Assembly (NCBI RefSeq): GCF_001006285.1
Contig: NZ_LBBT01000252.1
Span: 1-64,000, forward strand
Length of the DNA stretch: 64,000 bases
Reading direction: 5' to 3'
Source of the DNA: Paraclostridium benzoelyticum
Lineage (GTDB): Bacteria > Bacillota > Clostridia > Peptostreptococcales > Peptostreptococcaceae
How positions within the stretch are numbered: position 1 is the first letter of the stretch; each line of letters starts with the position of its first letter. The translations under genes and the position numbers were made by a program. The notes beneath the pieces are model-generated. The model did no database searches and had not been told where the DNA came from. It was given only the letters and a program-made list of their open reading frames with translations. Of this stretch, positions 28,599 to 37,002 are shown piece by piece.

Positions 28599-28929
28599 AG
28601 ATAAAAAATATATTCAAAAAATCATAAAAGAAATTAAAAAAAATATAGACATATAGAAACCCCCCCACAAAGTTTATAAATATATGTTCCTATAATTAAA
28701 TTGTACAACCTATAGTCTGAAATTTCAAAGAATTAATAAATACAATATGCGAGAAAAAATTATATAAATCCCTAAAGTTCAAAACTATAATAACTAAATT
28801 ATAATTATGATTATAAAATAGGGGATAAAAATATAATATTGATATATTTAGGCTAGCTATGATATTATAGTAAATACAGTACTGTTTAAAACACAGTAGT
28901 TGAAAAGTTTAGTAAAAGAGGTGGAGAGG
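28599..28929. other. AT-rich intergenic region
   Basis: About 330 bp with no convincing gene. It holds the first copy of the repeat at 28802-28820, including the dyad TATAAT-TATG-ATTATA, and a probable promoter for the DedA gene. A C7 tract near 28660 is unusual in such AT-rich DNA. Confidence 0.6.
28802..28820. repeat. 19-bp direct repeat, copy 1 (upstream of dedA)
   Basis: TAATTATGATTATAAAATA, identical to 29562-29580. Similarity extends a few bases left (ACTAAA) in both copies. It contains part of a dyad TATAAT-N4-ATTATA. Confidence 0.7.
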
Positions 28930-29538
28930 TTGGAGTTTAGGTCATTAGTTGAAGAGTTTATAATAAACTATGGATTAATTAGTGTTTTTATTGTAGTAGC
29001 ATTAGAATATGCAAACCTTCCTCTACCAAGTGAATTAGTTTTACCATTAGTAGGGATATTTGCATTTAAATATAATATGAATTTTGCACAAGTAGTAACT
29101 ATATCCATATTAGGAGGAATAACTGGATGTATAGTCAATTATTATTTAGGATATAAATTTGGGAAGCCTTTAATTGAAATTATAATAGGAAAGTTTCCTA
29201 AGACTGAAAAATCTGTAATGTCATCATATTCATGGATAAAAAAATACGATAAAATGTCTGTAATGATCTCAAGAGTAGTTCCAGTAGCTAGAACATTTAT
29301 TTCTATAGTAGCTGGGGTTATAAAAATGAATATAATAACTTTTATAATTTACTCAACTATAGGTATTGGAATATGGAACTTGGCTTTAATTTCAGCAGGA
29401 TACTTGCTAGGACATGAAATACATATTATAACAACTATATTGAAACAGTACTCTTTATTAGTATGCATAATAGCTGTTATATTTACGATAGTTTATATAA
29501 TAAAAAGTAGAATAAAAAAAACTCATAAAGACACGTAG
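28930..29538 (+). CDS. DedA-family membrane protein
   Basis: About 202 residues, polytopic. The DedA/SNARE-associated signature is clear: EYANLPLPSELVLPLVGIFA, then GGITGCIVNYYLGYKFG, then MISRVVPVARTFISIVAG. DedA proteins are linked to undecaprenyl-phosphate or lipid flipping and membrane homeostasis. TTG 28930 is preferred because AAGAGGTGG ends five bases before it; a farther TTG at 28900 has no RBS. The gene has its own terminator and sits between two copies of a 19-bp repeat. Confidence 0.9.
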   Translation: MEFRSLVEEFIINYGLISVFIVVALEYANLPLPSELVLPLVGIFAFKYNMNFAQVVTISILGGITGCIVNYYLGYKFGKPLIEIIIGKFPKTEKSVMSSYSWIKKYDKMSVMISRVVPVARTFISIVAGVIKMNIITFIIYSTIGIGIWNLALISAGYLLGHEIHIITTILKQYSLLVCIIAVIFTIVYIIKSRIKKTHKDT

Positions 29539-29548
29539 TGTCTTTTTG
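29527..29548 (+). terminator. intrinsic terminator
   Basis: AAAGACAC-GTA-GTGTCTTTTTG; short perfect hairpin overlapping the dedA 3' end. Confidence 0.75.
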
Positions 29549-29561
29549 ATTAAAACTAAAG

Positions 29562-29580
29562 TAATTATGATTATAAAATA
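29562..29580. repeat. 19-bp direct repeat, copy 2 (downstream of dedA)
   Basis: Identical to 28802-28820, exactly 760 bp apart, on the same strand. The two copies bracket dedA. Confidence 0.7.
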
Positions 29581-29655
29581 CATACATGTGATATTTAGTT
29601 GAGTATTAATTTTTATTAGTGAAAATTTATAATGAATGTGAAATTGGTGAAAGTT

Positions 29656-30010
29656 TAGACTATTTATAAATTTATCTTTTGTGTTAGAATCTGTACTGGC
29701 ATTTTTAATACCTTCATCATCAGGACTTGCATCACTTACAATACCTGTATTATATCCACTTTCAGATTTAGTTGGAGTATCTAGTCAGTTAATAATAACT
29801 GCGTATCAATTTGGAACTGGTATTATTAATTTAATTACACCTACGTCAGGAGTTTTAATGGGCGCACTAGCATTTGCTAAAATACCATGGTCTAAATGGT
29901 TAAGATATATAGCTCCATTAATAGGAGCAATAATTGTAGTGTGTATAGCATTTTTAACAATTGGATTATACATAGCATTTTTAACAATTGGATTATACAT
30001 AGGATTTTAA
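29656..30010 (+). pseudogene. 3' remnant of a YfcC-family transporter gene
   Basis: About 115 codons read in frame after a TGA near 29650. They match only the C-terminal quarter of YfcC/DcuC-superfamily carriers (usually about 460-500 residues): LAFLIPSSSGLASLTIPV, YQFGTGIINLITPTSGVLMG, then KWLRYIAPLIG. There is no RBS or proper start, and nothing similar lies upstream, so the 5' part has been lost. The last codons are a 27-bp tandem duplication. Confidence 0.85.
29948..30001 (+). repeat. 27-bp perfect tandem duplication
   Basis: Two identical 27-bp units, 29948-29974 and 29975-30001, each encoding AFLTIGLYI. In-frame duplication by slippage in the decayed transporter gene. Confidence 0.95.
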
Positions 30011-30015
30011 TAAAA

Positions 30016-30054
30016 GTAGCAGCTTATCGATATGATTAAGCTGCTATTTTATTT
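30016..30054 (+). terminator. intrinsic terminator
   Basis: GTAGCAGCTTA pairs with TAAGCTGCTAT, followed by TTTTATTT. Confidence 0.85.
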
Positions 30055-30091
30055 AAGTGCATAATAAAATTAAATTATAAAAAATATAAAT

Positions 30092-30122
30092 AAATGTTTA
30101 TTCCTATTAACAAATGTTTATT
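30092..30122 (+). promoter_or_regulatory. paired AAATGTTTATT boxes upstream of the glycyl radical operon
   Basis: AAATGTTTATT occurs at 30092-30102 and again at 30112-30122, a 20-bp period (two helical turns). It lies 50-80 bp before the YjjI start codon. Direct repeats on one DNA face suggest a dimeric activator or repressor site; no regulator is identified. Confidence 0.35.
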
Positions 30123-30171
30123 AGTGTGATAGAATTGATGTAATAAATATAAAATAATGGGGGACTAAATA

Positions 30172-31650
30172 ATGAACAGTATAGAACAAATATTACACTC
30201 TATGGATATGCAATATCATGAAAAAAGAGCTAATATGGCAAGATTAGCAGAAGATTCTTTAGCGCCTTTAAAAATAAGCGAAGAAACAAAGTCTTATTTA
30301 GATAAAAAAATATTATGTGATATGAATGAAGGCGCTAGACCATATAGACCTAGATACGTACTACCTGACTATGTAAAGTTTATAAAACAAGGTAGTGAGT
30401 ACTTAGATATACAGCCACCAAAAGATTTATATGAGGCTGTTAATGCAATGTTAATACTTTATAAATATGTACCATCTATAACTGGGTATCCTGTTTATGT
30501 AGGTCAAATAGACGATGTATTAGAGCCATTTATGGATACTGTAAGTGAAAAAGAAGCTTACAATTTAATAAAAATGCTACTTATAAACATAGATAGAACC
30601 TTACCGGATGCATTTGTTCATATGAATATAGGACCAAAAGATAGCAAAGTTGGAAGACTAGTCATACAAATAGAAAGAGAACTTAGAAAAGCTATACCTA
30701 ATGTTACTTTAAAGTGTAGTGAAGAAACTCCAGATGACCTTATAAAGTATGGTATAGAATCAGCTCTTGAAAATATAAAGCCATACTTTGTAAACCATAA
30801 ATTAATGACTAATGATTTAGGAGAAGATTATGGTGTAGTTAGTTGTTATAACTCACTTAGAATAGGTGGTGGAGCACATACACTAACTAGATTAAATTTA
30901 AAAGCATTAGCAGAAGAAAGTAAAGATTATGAAGATTTTATGAATGTACAACTTCCAAAAGCAGTAAAATCACTATCAGAACTTACAAATGCTAGAATTA
31001 AATATTTAGTTGAAGACGTTAAGTTCTTTGAAAGTTCATTCTTAGCAAAAGAGGAGTTAATAGATTTAAATAAATTTAAATCTATGCTATCTATATATGG
31101 AACTTTTGAATGTGTTGAAATATTTACAGGAAAACAAATGGGTCATGATGAGAGAGCGAATGAGGTAGCAGAAGAAATATGCAAACGATTTGCTGAATTA
31201 GTTAGAAATGAAGATGCTCTGTATTGTGGAGGAACAAAAGGTAAGCATGGAGTCCATGCACAAGGGGGATTAGAATCGGACACAGATACAACTCCTGCGA
31301 TTAGAATCAAGTATGGATGTGAACCTGATATATTTGATCATATTAATTTATCAGGAAAACTTCATAAGTATTTTGATACGGGATGTAGTGATATATATTT
31401 ATTTGATGAAACTGCAAAAAATAATATAGATGGAATGCTTAGAGTTGTAAAAGGAGCTCTTGAAAATGGAATAAGAGTATTATCTATAAACAGCGATTCT
31501 TCGGAATTTATAAGAATAACTGGATACCTAGTTAAAAAGACGGATATAAATAAATTTAATGAAGGCAAAAACTTAAGAGAAGACTCAGTTGTTTTAGGTG
31601 CATTAAGTATGAAAAATGGAATCGAAGAAAGAAAGGTAAGAACTGTTTAA
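30172..31650 (+). CDS. yjjI: YjjI-family glycyl radical enzyme
   Basis: 492 residues. The active-site Cys is C225 in VVSCYNSLRIGGG, and the C-terminal glycyl radical loop is R448-I-T-G451-Y, a variant of RVxGY. Both are present, so the enzyme should be active once its radical is made. It is shorter than PFL-type enzymes and matches the YjjI group (about 515 in E. coli), whose substrate is not known to me. The stop codon overlaps the activase start by one base. RBS GGGGG. Confidence 0.9.
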   Translation: MNSIEQILHSMDMQYHEKRANMARLAEDSLAPLKISEETKSYLDKKILCDMNEGARPYRPRYVLPDYVKFIKQGSEYLDIQPPKDLYEAVNAMLILYKYVPSITGYPVYVGQIDDVLEPFMDTVSEKEAYNLIKMLLINIDRTLPDAFVHMNIGPKDSKVGRLVIQIERELRKAIPNVTLKCSEETPDDLIKYGIESALENIKPYFVNHKLMTNDLGEDYGVVSCYNSLRIGGGAHTLTRLNLKALAEESKDYEDFMNVQLPKAVKSLSELTNARIKYLVEDVKFFESSFLAKEELIDLNKFKSMLSIYGTFECVEIFTGKQMGHDERANEVAEEICKRFAELVRNEDALYCGGTKGKHGVHAQGGLESDTDTTPAIRIKYGCEPDIFDHINLSGKLHKYFDTGCSDIYLFDETAKNNIDGMLRVVKGALENGIRVLSINSDSSEFIRITGYLVKKTDINKFNEGKNLREDSVVLGALSMKNGIEERKVRTV

Positions 31651-32489
31651 TGAAAGCTCCTGTTAATAAAATTATAAATATGAGTTTTATAGATGGGCCT
31701 GGATGTAGGATAAGTATATTTTTGCAAGGTTGTAATATGGAGTGTATATATTGTCATAATCCAGAAACCCAAAATATTTGCTTTTCATGCAAAGAGTGTA
31801 TAGATGTATGCAAGGCAGGAGCACTTACATTTGAAGGTAAAATAAAATATGATAAAAACAAATGCATAAATTGTGATGAATGTATAGGTGTGTGTAAGAA
31901 ATTTGCTTCACCTAAAATTACTTATTACGATACAACTGAACTATTTAACTATATCAATAAATATAAAAACCTTATAGATGGTATTACGTTTTCTGGAGGA
32001 GAGTGTACTATTTATAGTGATTTTATAGTAGAATTTGCTGATATTATTCATGAAAAAACAAATCTAAATGTTTTTGTTGATACAAATGGAAATGTAAAAG
32101 AAAAAGATATTGATAAGCTTATAGAACATGTAGATGGATTTATGTTTGACTTAAAGGCGTTTAAAGGGGATACTCATATAAATGTTACAGGAATAGAAAA
32201 TAATATAGTTTTTAATAATATAAATAAATGTGCTAAAACTGAAAAACTATATGAAATAAGAACTGTATTAATCGAAAACATAAATGATGATTGGGATACA
32301 TTTATAGATGAGGTTAAATATATAAAAAATTTAAATGAATATACTAAATTTAAATTAATACCATTTAGGCAATATGGAGTAAAAGGAGAACTTTCTAATT
32401 TTAGAGATTATCCGAAAGAAAAATACATGAAATACCATGAAAAAGCGAAAGAAGTATTAAAAGAGAGAATGATAAACCCTATTATTTAA
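31650..32489 (+). CDS. yjjW: YjjW-family glycyl radical enzyme activase
   Basis: Radical SAM enzyme of 279 residues that would generate the Gly radical on the upstream enzyme. The [4Fe-4S] SAM motif is C28-x3-C32-x2-C35 (GCNMECIYC). A ferredoxin-like insert with two Cys quartets follows (C44, C47, C50, C54 and C72, C75, C78, C82). The GITFSGGE motif binds SAM. One-base overlap with the enzyme gene indicates coupled translation. Confidence 0.92.
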   Translation: MKAPVNKIINMSFIDGPGCRISIFLQGCNMECIYCHNPETQNICFSCKECIDVCKAGALTFEGKIKYDKNKCINCDECIGVCKKFASPKITYYDTTELFNYINKYKNLIDGITFSGGECTIYSDFIVEFADIIHEKTNLNVFVDTNGNVKEKDIDKLIEHVDGFMFDLKAFKGDTHINVTGIENNIVFNNINKCAKTEKLYEIRTVLIENINDDWDTFIDEVKYIKNLNEYTKFKLIPFRQYGVKGELSNFRDYPKEKYMKYHEKAKEVLKERMINPII

Positions 32490-32507
32490 TATAATGAATA
32501 TATATGT

Positions 32508-32543
32508 AAACCTAGGTAACAAATTGTTATCTAGGTTTTTTTT
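32508..32543 (+). terminator. intrinsic terminator
   Basis: AAACCTAGGTAAC pairs with GTTATCTAGGTTT, followed by eight T residues. It ends the yjjI-yjjW operon. Confidence 0.9.
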
Positions 32544-32641
32544 ATGCAATAAAATAGAGTACGAAAGCCTAGAATTAGCAAAGGACATACATTTATAAAA
32601 ATAGAAAACTAATTACATGAATAAATGTATGGGGGGATAAC

Positions 32642-33175
32642 ATGAAAGAAAAAGTTATAGAAAAAACTATCGAATGGGTAAAGGTTATAACGTTAGCTAT
32701 ATGTATGGGGCTTATAGTTACATATTTTATTGTACCTACAGTTGTGAGTGGAGAATCAATGTATCCAACTTTGAATACTAAAGATTACTTGATAATAAAC
32801 AAGTTAGCATATAAAACTGGGAATCCGAATAGAGGAGACATAGTAGTATTTAAAACTGACTTGAAAAATAATGATGGAGAGAAAAAGAGTTTAGTAAAAA
32901 GAATTATAGGACTCCCAAATGATCATTTAGTAATAGAAAGTGGGCAAGTATATATAAATGATAAGCTAGTAGACGAGCCGTATTTAGAAGATACTTACAC
33001 AGCGGGAGATATAGATATAAAAATACCAAGTGATAGTTATTTTGCTATGGGTGATAATAGATTAGTAAGTAAAGATAGTAGAGATTCTGATGTTGGAGTT
33101 GTGAATAAAAATGAAATAGTTGGCGAAGTAAGTATGAGATTGTTTCCATTTCAAAATTTAGGACAGATAAAGTAA
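32642..33175 (+). CDS. lepB: type I signal peptidase
   Basis: 177 residues: one N-terminal membrane helix (about 15-33), then the catalytic domain outside the cell. Nucleophile Ser39 lies in SGESMYPT and general base Lys86 in SLVKRIIGLP; the GDNR-x-S-x-DSR box is present. It removes signal peptides from secreted proteins. The single helix and short length fit Gram-positive SipS-type enzymes. GGGGGGAT precedes ATG. Confidence 0.95.
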   Translation: MKEKVIEKTIEWVKVITLAICMGLIVTYFIVPTVVSGESMYPTLNTKDYLIINKLAYKTGNPNRGDIVVFKTDLKNNDGEKKSLVKRIIGLPNDHLVIESGQVYINDKLVDEPYLEDTYTAGDIDIKIPSDSYFAMGDNRLVSKDSRDSDVGVVNKNEIVGEVSMRLFPFQNLGQIK

Positions 33176-33262
33176 AAGCTATAAAATATTTGTATATTAT
33201 TGTATTAGCAACTATAATACTATTAGGGGAAAAAATAGCTGAATTTAAGGATGTAGATATAT

Positions 33263-33940
33263 ATGAATATAATATTTGATAAAGTTGAGAATGATGATAT
33301 AAGGCCAATTAGAGAGATTGTTTTACATGAAATTAGAAATGCAATATTTGAAGGTAAACTAAATCAAGGAGATAGACTGATTGAAAATCATATTGCTGAA
33401 AGAATGGGGGTCAGTAGAACTCCTGTAAGAGAGGCTTTAAGACAATTAGAAATAGAAGGGTTAGCAGTTAATGTACCTAGAAAGGGAACTTTAGTAAAAG
33501 GGATATCTAAAGAAGATGCAATTGAAATATATGATATAAGGGAAGTTTTAGAGGGATTAGTTTCAAGGTTGGCCTGTTTACATATAACAAGACTAGAAAT
33601 TAGAAGGTTAAATGAAATAATAAGCATAATGGAAGAATCTATAAAAAATAGTAACAATAGTGAGTATATAAAGGCTCATAACGAGTATAATCAAATACTG
33701 TTAAATGCAAGCAAAAACAAAAGGTTAATAGAAAGATTAGAAACTATATACGATTATTTGAAAAGTTTGAGAAGAATAAGTTTAATGACAAATGAAAGAA
33801 GAGAAGAAGCTATAAAAGAGCATAAAGATATAGTAAAAGCTATTGAAATTGGAGATGAGGAATTGGCAGAAAAAGTTGCTAGGATTCATGTATATAATGC
33901 AAAAAAAGCATTTATAAAAGCATGTGAAATAAAAAAATAA
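33263..33940 (+). CDS. GntR/FCD-family regulator next to the citrate genes
   Basis: 225 residues: N-terminal winged helix (LNQGDRLIENHIAERMGVSRTPVREALRQLE) and a C-terminal FCD ligand domain (YDIREVLEGLVSRLA). The family binds small organic acids and palindromic operators. It lies 240 bp before citD, where a 44-bp palindrome with the GntR-like core TTGTATACAA sits, so it is the obvious candidate regulator. It may correspond in role to CitO of enterococci, which is also GntR/FCD; orthology is not shown. Confidence 0.88.
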   Translation: MNIIFDKVENDDIRPIREIVLHEIRNAIFEGKLNQGDRLIENHIAERMGVSRTPVREALRQLEIEGLAVNVPRKGTLVKGISKEDAIEIYDIREVLEGLVSRLACLHITRLEIRRLNEIISIMEESIKNSNNSEYIKAHNEYNQILLNASKNKRLIERLETIYDYLKSLRRISLMTNERREEAIKEHKDIVKAIEIGDEELAEKVARIHVYNAKKAFIKACEIKK

Positions 33941-33974
33941 GCATTGGATAATATTATCCAATGCTTATTTTTTT
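33937..33974 (+). terminator. intrinsic terminator
   Basis: AATAAGCATTGGATAAT pairs perfectly with ATTATCCAATGCTTATT, followed by T residues; begins at the regulator stop codon. Confidence 0.9.
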
Positions 33975-34032
33975 ACGTTAAATGAAATTACCCTTAATAA
34001 AAATTTTGGATATCCTATTAAGTTATATAAAT

Positions 34033-34046
34033 ACACTAAAAAAACA
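34033..34046 (+). promoter_or_regulatory. ACACTAAAAAAACA element upstream of citD
   Basis: Identical 14-mer at 42333-42346 upstream of oadA. Here it starts 57 bases before the predicted -10; there, 56 bases. Position about -68 fits a shared activator site. Confidence 0.45.
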
Positions 34047-34066
34047 CAGTTGATGAAAACGATTTA

Positions 34067-34095
34067 TTGAATGAGTGAGATTTGTATGCTACACT
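34067..34095 (+). promoter_or_regulatory. predicted citD promoter
   Basis: TTGAAT at 34067-34072, a 17-base spacer, then TACACT at 34090-34095. A weak promoter by consensus, as expected for an activated operon. A CRE-like half (TGAAAACG) lies just upstream at about 34054. Confidence 0.45.
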
Positions 34096-34104
34096 GAAAT
34101 AAAG

Positions 34105-34148
34105 TATACTAAATCAGTAAATTGTATACAATTTACTGATTTAGTATA
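34105..34148. promoter_or_regulatory. 44-bp perfect palindromic operator upstream of citD
   Basis: Every base from 34105 pairs with its partner to 34148, with centre between 34126 and 34127 and core TTGTATACAA. It begins about three bases after the predicted start of transcription and ends 36 bases before citD. The core fits GntR/FCD operators. In RNA it could fold into a 20-bp hairpin but lacks a T-tract, so it is not a simple terminator. Confidence 0.7.
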
Positions 34149-34183
34149 AGAACAAATAATTAAAGAGAAAGGGAGTAAAACAT

Positions 34184-34468
34184 ATGGAATTAAAGGTAAC
34201 TGCTAGTGCTGGGACATTAGAGTCGAGTGATATTCAAATAATCATAGAGCCAAGCTGCAATGGGATAGAATTGAATCTTAAAAGTACAGTAATGGCACAA
34301 TTTGGGGAACAAATAGAAAGTGTTATAAAAGAAACCTTAGAAAGCTTAAATATAGAAAATGCTAAAATATTTGCAAATGACAAAGGAGCAATAGATCCAG
34401 TTATAAAAAGTAGGGTACAAACAGCTGTATATAGATCAGCCAAAAATAAAGATTATAAGTACATATAA
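34184..34468 (+). CDS. citD: citrate lyase acyl carrier (gamma) subunit
   Basis: 94-residue acyl carrier of citrate lyase. Ser14, in SAGTLESSD, is the attachment site for the phosphoribosyl-dephospho-CoA prosthetic group. The family end motif KSRVQTAVYRS is present. It is the first gene of citD-citE-citF. Preceded by AAAGGGAG. Confidence 0.96.
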   Translation: MELKVTASAGTLESSDIQIIIEPSCNGIELNLKSTVMAQFGEQIESVIKETLESLNIENAKIFANDKGAIDPVIKSRVQTAVYRSAKNKDYKYI

Positions 34469-34479
34469 GGAGGTATTTT

Positions 34480-35379
34480 ATGAAATTAAGACGTTCGATG
34501 TTATTTGTTCCTGGAAATAATCCTGGATTAATAAGAGATGTTCATATATATAAACCAGATTCGATTATGCTAGATTTAGAAGATGCAATAGCAATAACAG
34601 AAAAAGATTCAGCTAGGTTACTAGTATATAATATGTTAAAAGAATTAGGTGATTACTATGAAGAATTAGATATAGAAACAGTAGTAAGGATAAATGCATT
34701 AGATACAGAATTTTGGAGAGAAGACTTGGAGGCTGTTGTAAGAGCTGGAGTTGATGTGATAAGAATTCCAAAGGCAGATAAAGCTGAAGATGTTTCAACT
34801 GTAGAAAATGAAGTTGAAAGAATTGAAAAGGAAATAGGAAAAGAAATAGGAAGTACTAAACTTATGGCTGCTTTAGAATCTCCTATGGCAGTATTAAATG
34901 CATATAGTATAGCGACATCATCTAAAAGGCTTATAGGAATAGCTTTAAGTGGAGAGGACTTTGTTACATGTATGAAAACTAATAGATCTATAGAAGGACA
35001 TGAGCTACACGCAGCACGAGGAATGGTAGTATTAGCGGCAAGAGCGGCTGGGGTAAGTGTACATGATACGGTTTATTCAGATGTGAATAATGACGAAGGA
35101 TTTATAAATGAAGCTAAATTTATTAAACAATTAGGATTTGACGGCAAGTCTTTAATTCACCCAAGACAAGTAGAATTAGTACATAAGGTATATACTCCAA
35201 ATAAAAAAGTTATAGATAAGTCATATAAAATTATAAAAGCTACAGAACAAGCTGTAGCTGAAGGTAAAGGAGTTTTTACTGTAGATGGTAAGATGGTTGA
35301 TAAGCCAATAATAGAAAGAGCTCAACATGTTTTAACATTAGCTAAGGCATCTGGAATAAACATAGGAGGTGAAAAATAA
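34480..35379 (+). CDS. citE: citrate lyase beta subunit (citryl-ACP lyase)
   Basis: 299-residue TIM-barrel lyase of the HpcH/HpaI-like fold. It cleaves citryl-ACP to acetyl-ACP and oxaloacetate. Typical segments are RRSMLFVPGNNPG at the N-terminus, DSIMLDLEDA with the metal-binding Glu and Asp, and KSLIHPRQVE near the C-terminus. RBS AAGGAGG. It is 12 bp after citD, and its stop overlaps citF by one base. Confidence 0.96.
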   Translation: MKLRRSMLFVPGNNPGLIRDVHIYKPDSIMLDLEDAIAITEKDSARLLVYNMLKELGDYYEELDIETVVRINALDTEFWREDLEAVVRAGVDVIRIPKADKAEDVSTVENEVERIEKEIGKEIGSTKLMAALESPMAVLNAYSIATSSKRLIGIALSGEDFVTCMKTNRSIEGHELHAARGMVVLAARAAGVSVHDTVYSDVNNDEGFINEAKFIKQLGFDGKSLIHPRQVELVHKVYTPNKKVIDKSYKIIKATEQAVAEGKGVFTVDGKMVDKPIIERAQHVLTLAKASGINIGGEK

Positions 35380-36932
35380 TGAATAATAAAAGAATAGAAG
35401 AAAGCTTATTAAAAAGTATAAAAGGGTATGAGCACAGAAAATCATATGATTCTGCATTTAAAAACCAACCGAAAGGGACAATTTTAGATTCTAGCAGTAA
35501 AAATATAAAAGACAAGGTTAAAAGAACTAAAGTTATAGATTCGTTAAAGGATGCAATAATAAAAGCTGGAGTAAAAAATGGAATGACAATATCTTTTCAT
35601 CATCATTTTAGAGCGGGTGATAAGTTAGTTATGATGGTAACAGATTTATTATCTGAAATGGGGATAAAAGATATTAGGATAGCATCTAGCTCGCTTGCAA
35701 ATTGCCATGGAGGTTTAGTTGAACATATAAAAAGTGGAGTTGTTAATAGAATTGAAAGTAGTGGCCTTAGAGGAAGGTTAGCAAATGAAATATCAGAAGG
35801 AATACTAGGTGAAAACCCAGCAGTCATAAGATCACATGGAGGAAGGGCTAGAGCTATAGTTGAAGGTGATTTAAAAATAGATGTTGCATTTTTAGCAGCT
35901 TCATCATCTGATTGTATGGGAAATGCAAATGGAGTTAAGGGAAAATCAATTTGTGGATCTTTAGGGTATGCTATGGTAGATGCACAGTATGCAGATAAAG
36001 TAATAGTAGTTACGGACACACTAGTTGACTACCCTAACTTTCCTCAAAGTATACCACAAACAGTAGTTGATTATGTTGTAGTGGTAGATGAAATAGGAGA
36101 TTCAAAAGGGATAATGTCTGGAGCAACTAGATTTACATCTAATCCTAAAGAATTATTAATGGCAAAACGAGTATTAGATGTAATGTTGGCATCAGGATTA
36201 TTTAAAGATGGCTTTTCTATGCAGACAGGGTCAGGAGGAGCTTCACTTGCTGTTACTAGATTTGTAAAAGAGGAACTAATCAAACAAGGAATTAAATGTA
36301 GTTATGCCTTAGGAGGGATAACTAAACCAATGGTAGAGTTACTTGAGGAAGGATTAGTAAAACAATTATACGATGTTCAAAGTTTTGATTTGTTTGCAGC
36401 TGAATCTGTAGGAAAAAATAAGAGACATGTAGAAGTTAGTGCTGATTTTTATGCAAATCCATTTAATAAATCAGCAGGTGTAAACAACTTAGACTTTGTT
36501 ATATTAAGTGCATTAGAAATTGATACGGATTTTAATGTAAACGTTATTTCGGGATCTGATGGAGTTATAAGAGCTGCATCAGGAGGGCACAGTGATACGG
36601 CTGCAGCTGCTAAAATATCAATATTAGTAGCTCCGTTAACAAGAGGCAGAATATCAACAGTAATAGACCAAGTTACTACTGTAGTTACACCAGGATCAAC
36701 TGTAGATGTTGTTGTTACAGACTATGGAGTAGCCGTTAATCCTAATCGTGATGATTTAAAAGAGAAATTTATAGAAGCTGGTATAAATGTAGTAACATTA
36801 AATGAGTTGAGAAATATAGCGATTAGATTATTAGGTACACCTAAGGAAATAGAGTTTACAGATGAAGTAATTGCAGTAATTGAATATAGAGATGGAAGCA
36901 TAATTGATGTTGTTAAGAAGATAAAAAAATAA
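35379..36932 (+). CDS. citF: citrate lyase alpha subunit (citrate:acetyl-ACP transferase)
   Basis: 517 residues, typical for CitF (about 510). It exchanges acetyl for citryl on the ACP. Recognisable segments are GMTISFHHHFRAGD, the SHGGRARAI region, the GSGGASLAVTRF loop and PLTRGRISTVIDQVTTVVTPG. Start ATG follows AGGAGG. It completes the three-subunit lyase. Confidence 0.96.
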   Translation: MNNKRIEESLLKSIKGYEHRKSYDSAFKNQPKGTILDSSSKNIKDKVKRTKVIDSLKDAIIKAGVKNGMTISFHHHFRAGDKLVMMVTDLLSEMGIKDIRIASSSLANCHGGLVEHIKSGVVNRIESSGLRGRLANEISEGILGENPAVIRSHGGRARAIVEGDLKIDVAFLAASSSDCMGNANGVKGKSICGSLGYAMVDAQYADKVIVVTDTLVDYPNFPQSIPQTVVDYVVVVDEIGDSKGIMSGATRFTSNPKELLMAKRVLDVMLASGLFKDGFSMQTGSGGASLAVTRFVKEELIKQGIKCSYALGGITKPMVELLEEGLVKQLYDVQSFDLFAAESVGKNKRHVEVSADFYANPFNKSAGVNNLDFVILSALEIDTDFNVNVISGSDGVIRAASGGHSDTAAAAKISILVAPLTRGRISTVIDQVTTVVTPGSTVDVVVTDYGVAVNPNRDDLKEKFIEAGINVVTLNELRNIAIRLLGTPKEIEFTDEVIAVIEYRDGSIIDVVKKIKK

Positions 36933-37002
36933 ACTAATAATACTTATGGATATAAATAGCCTTAGAATATATTAATATATAAAATTTGGAGGGGTTTAAC
37001 TA

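Noticed and set aside
28655-28670. C7 tract as a phase-variable repeat
   Set aside because: It lies in non-coding DNA with no clear promoter at the right distance.
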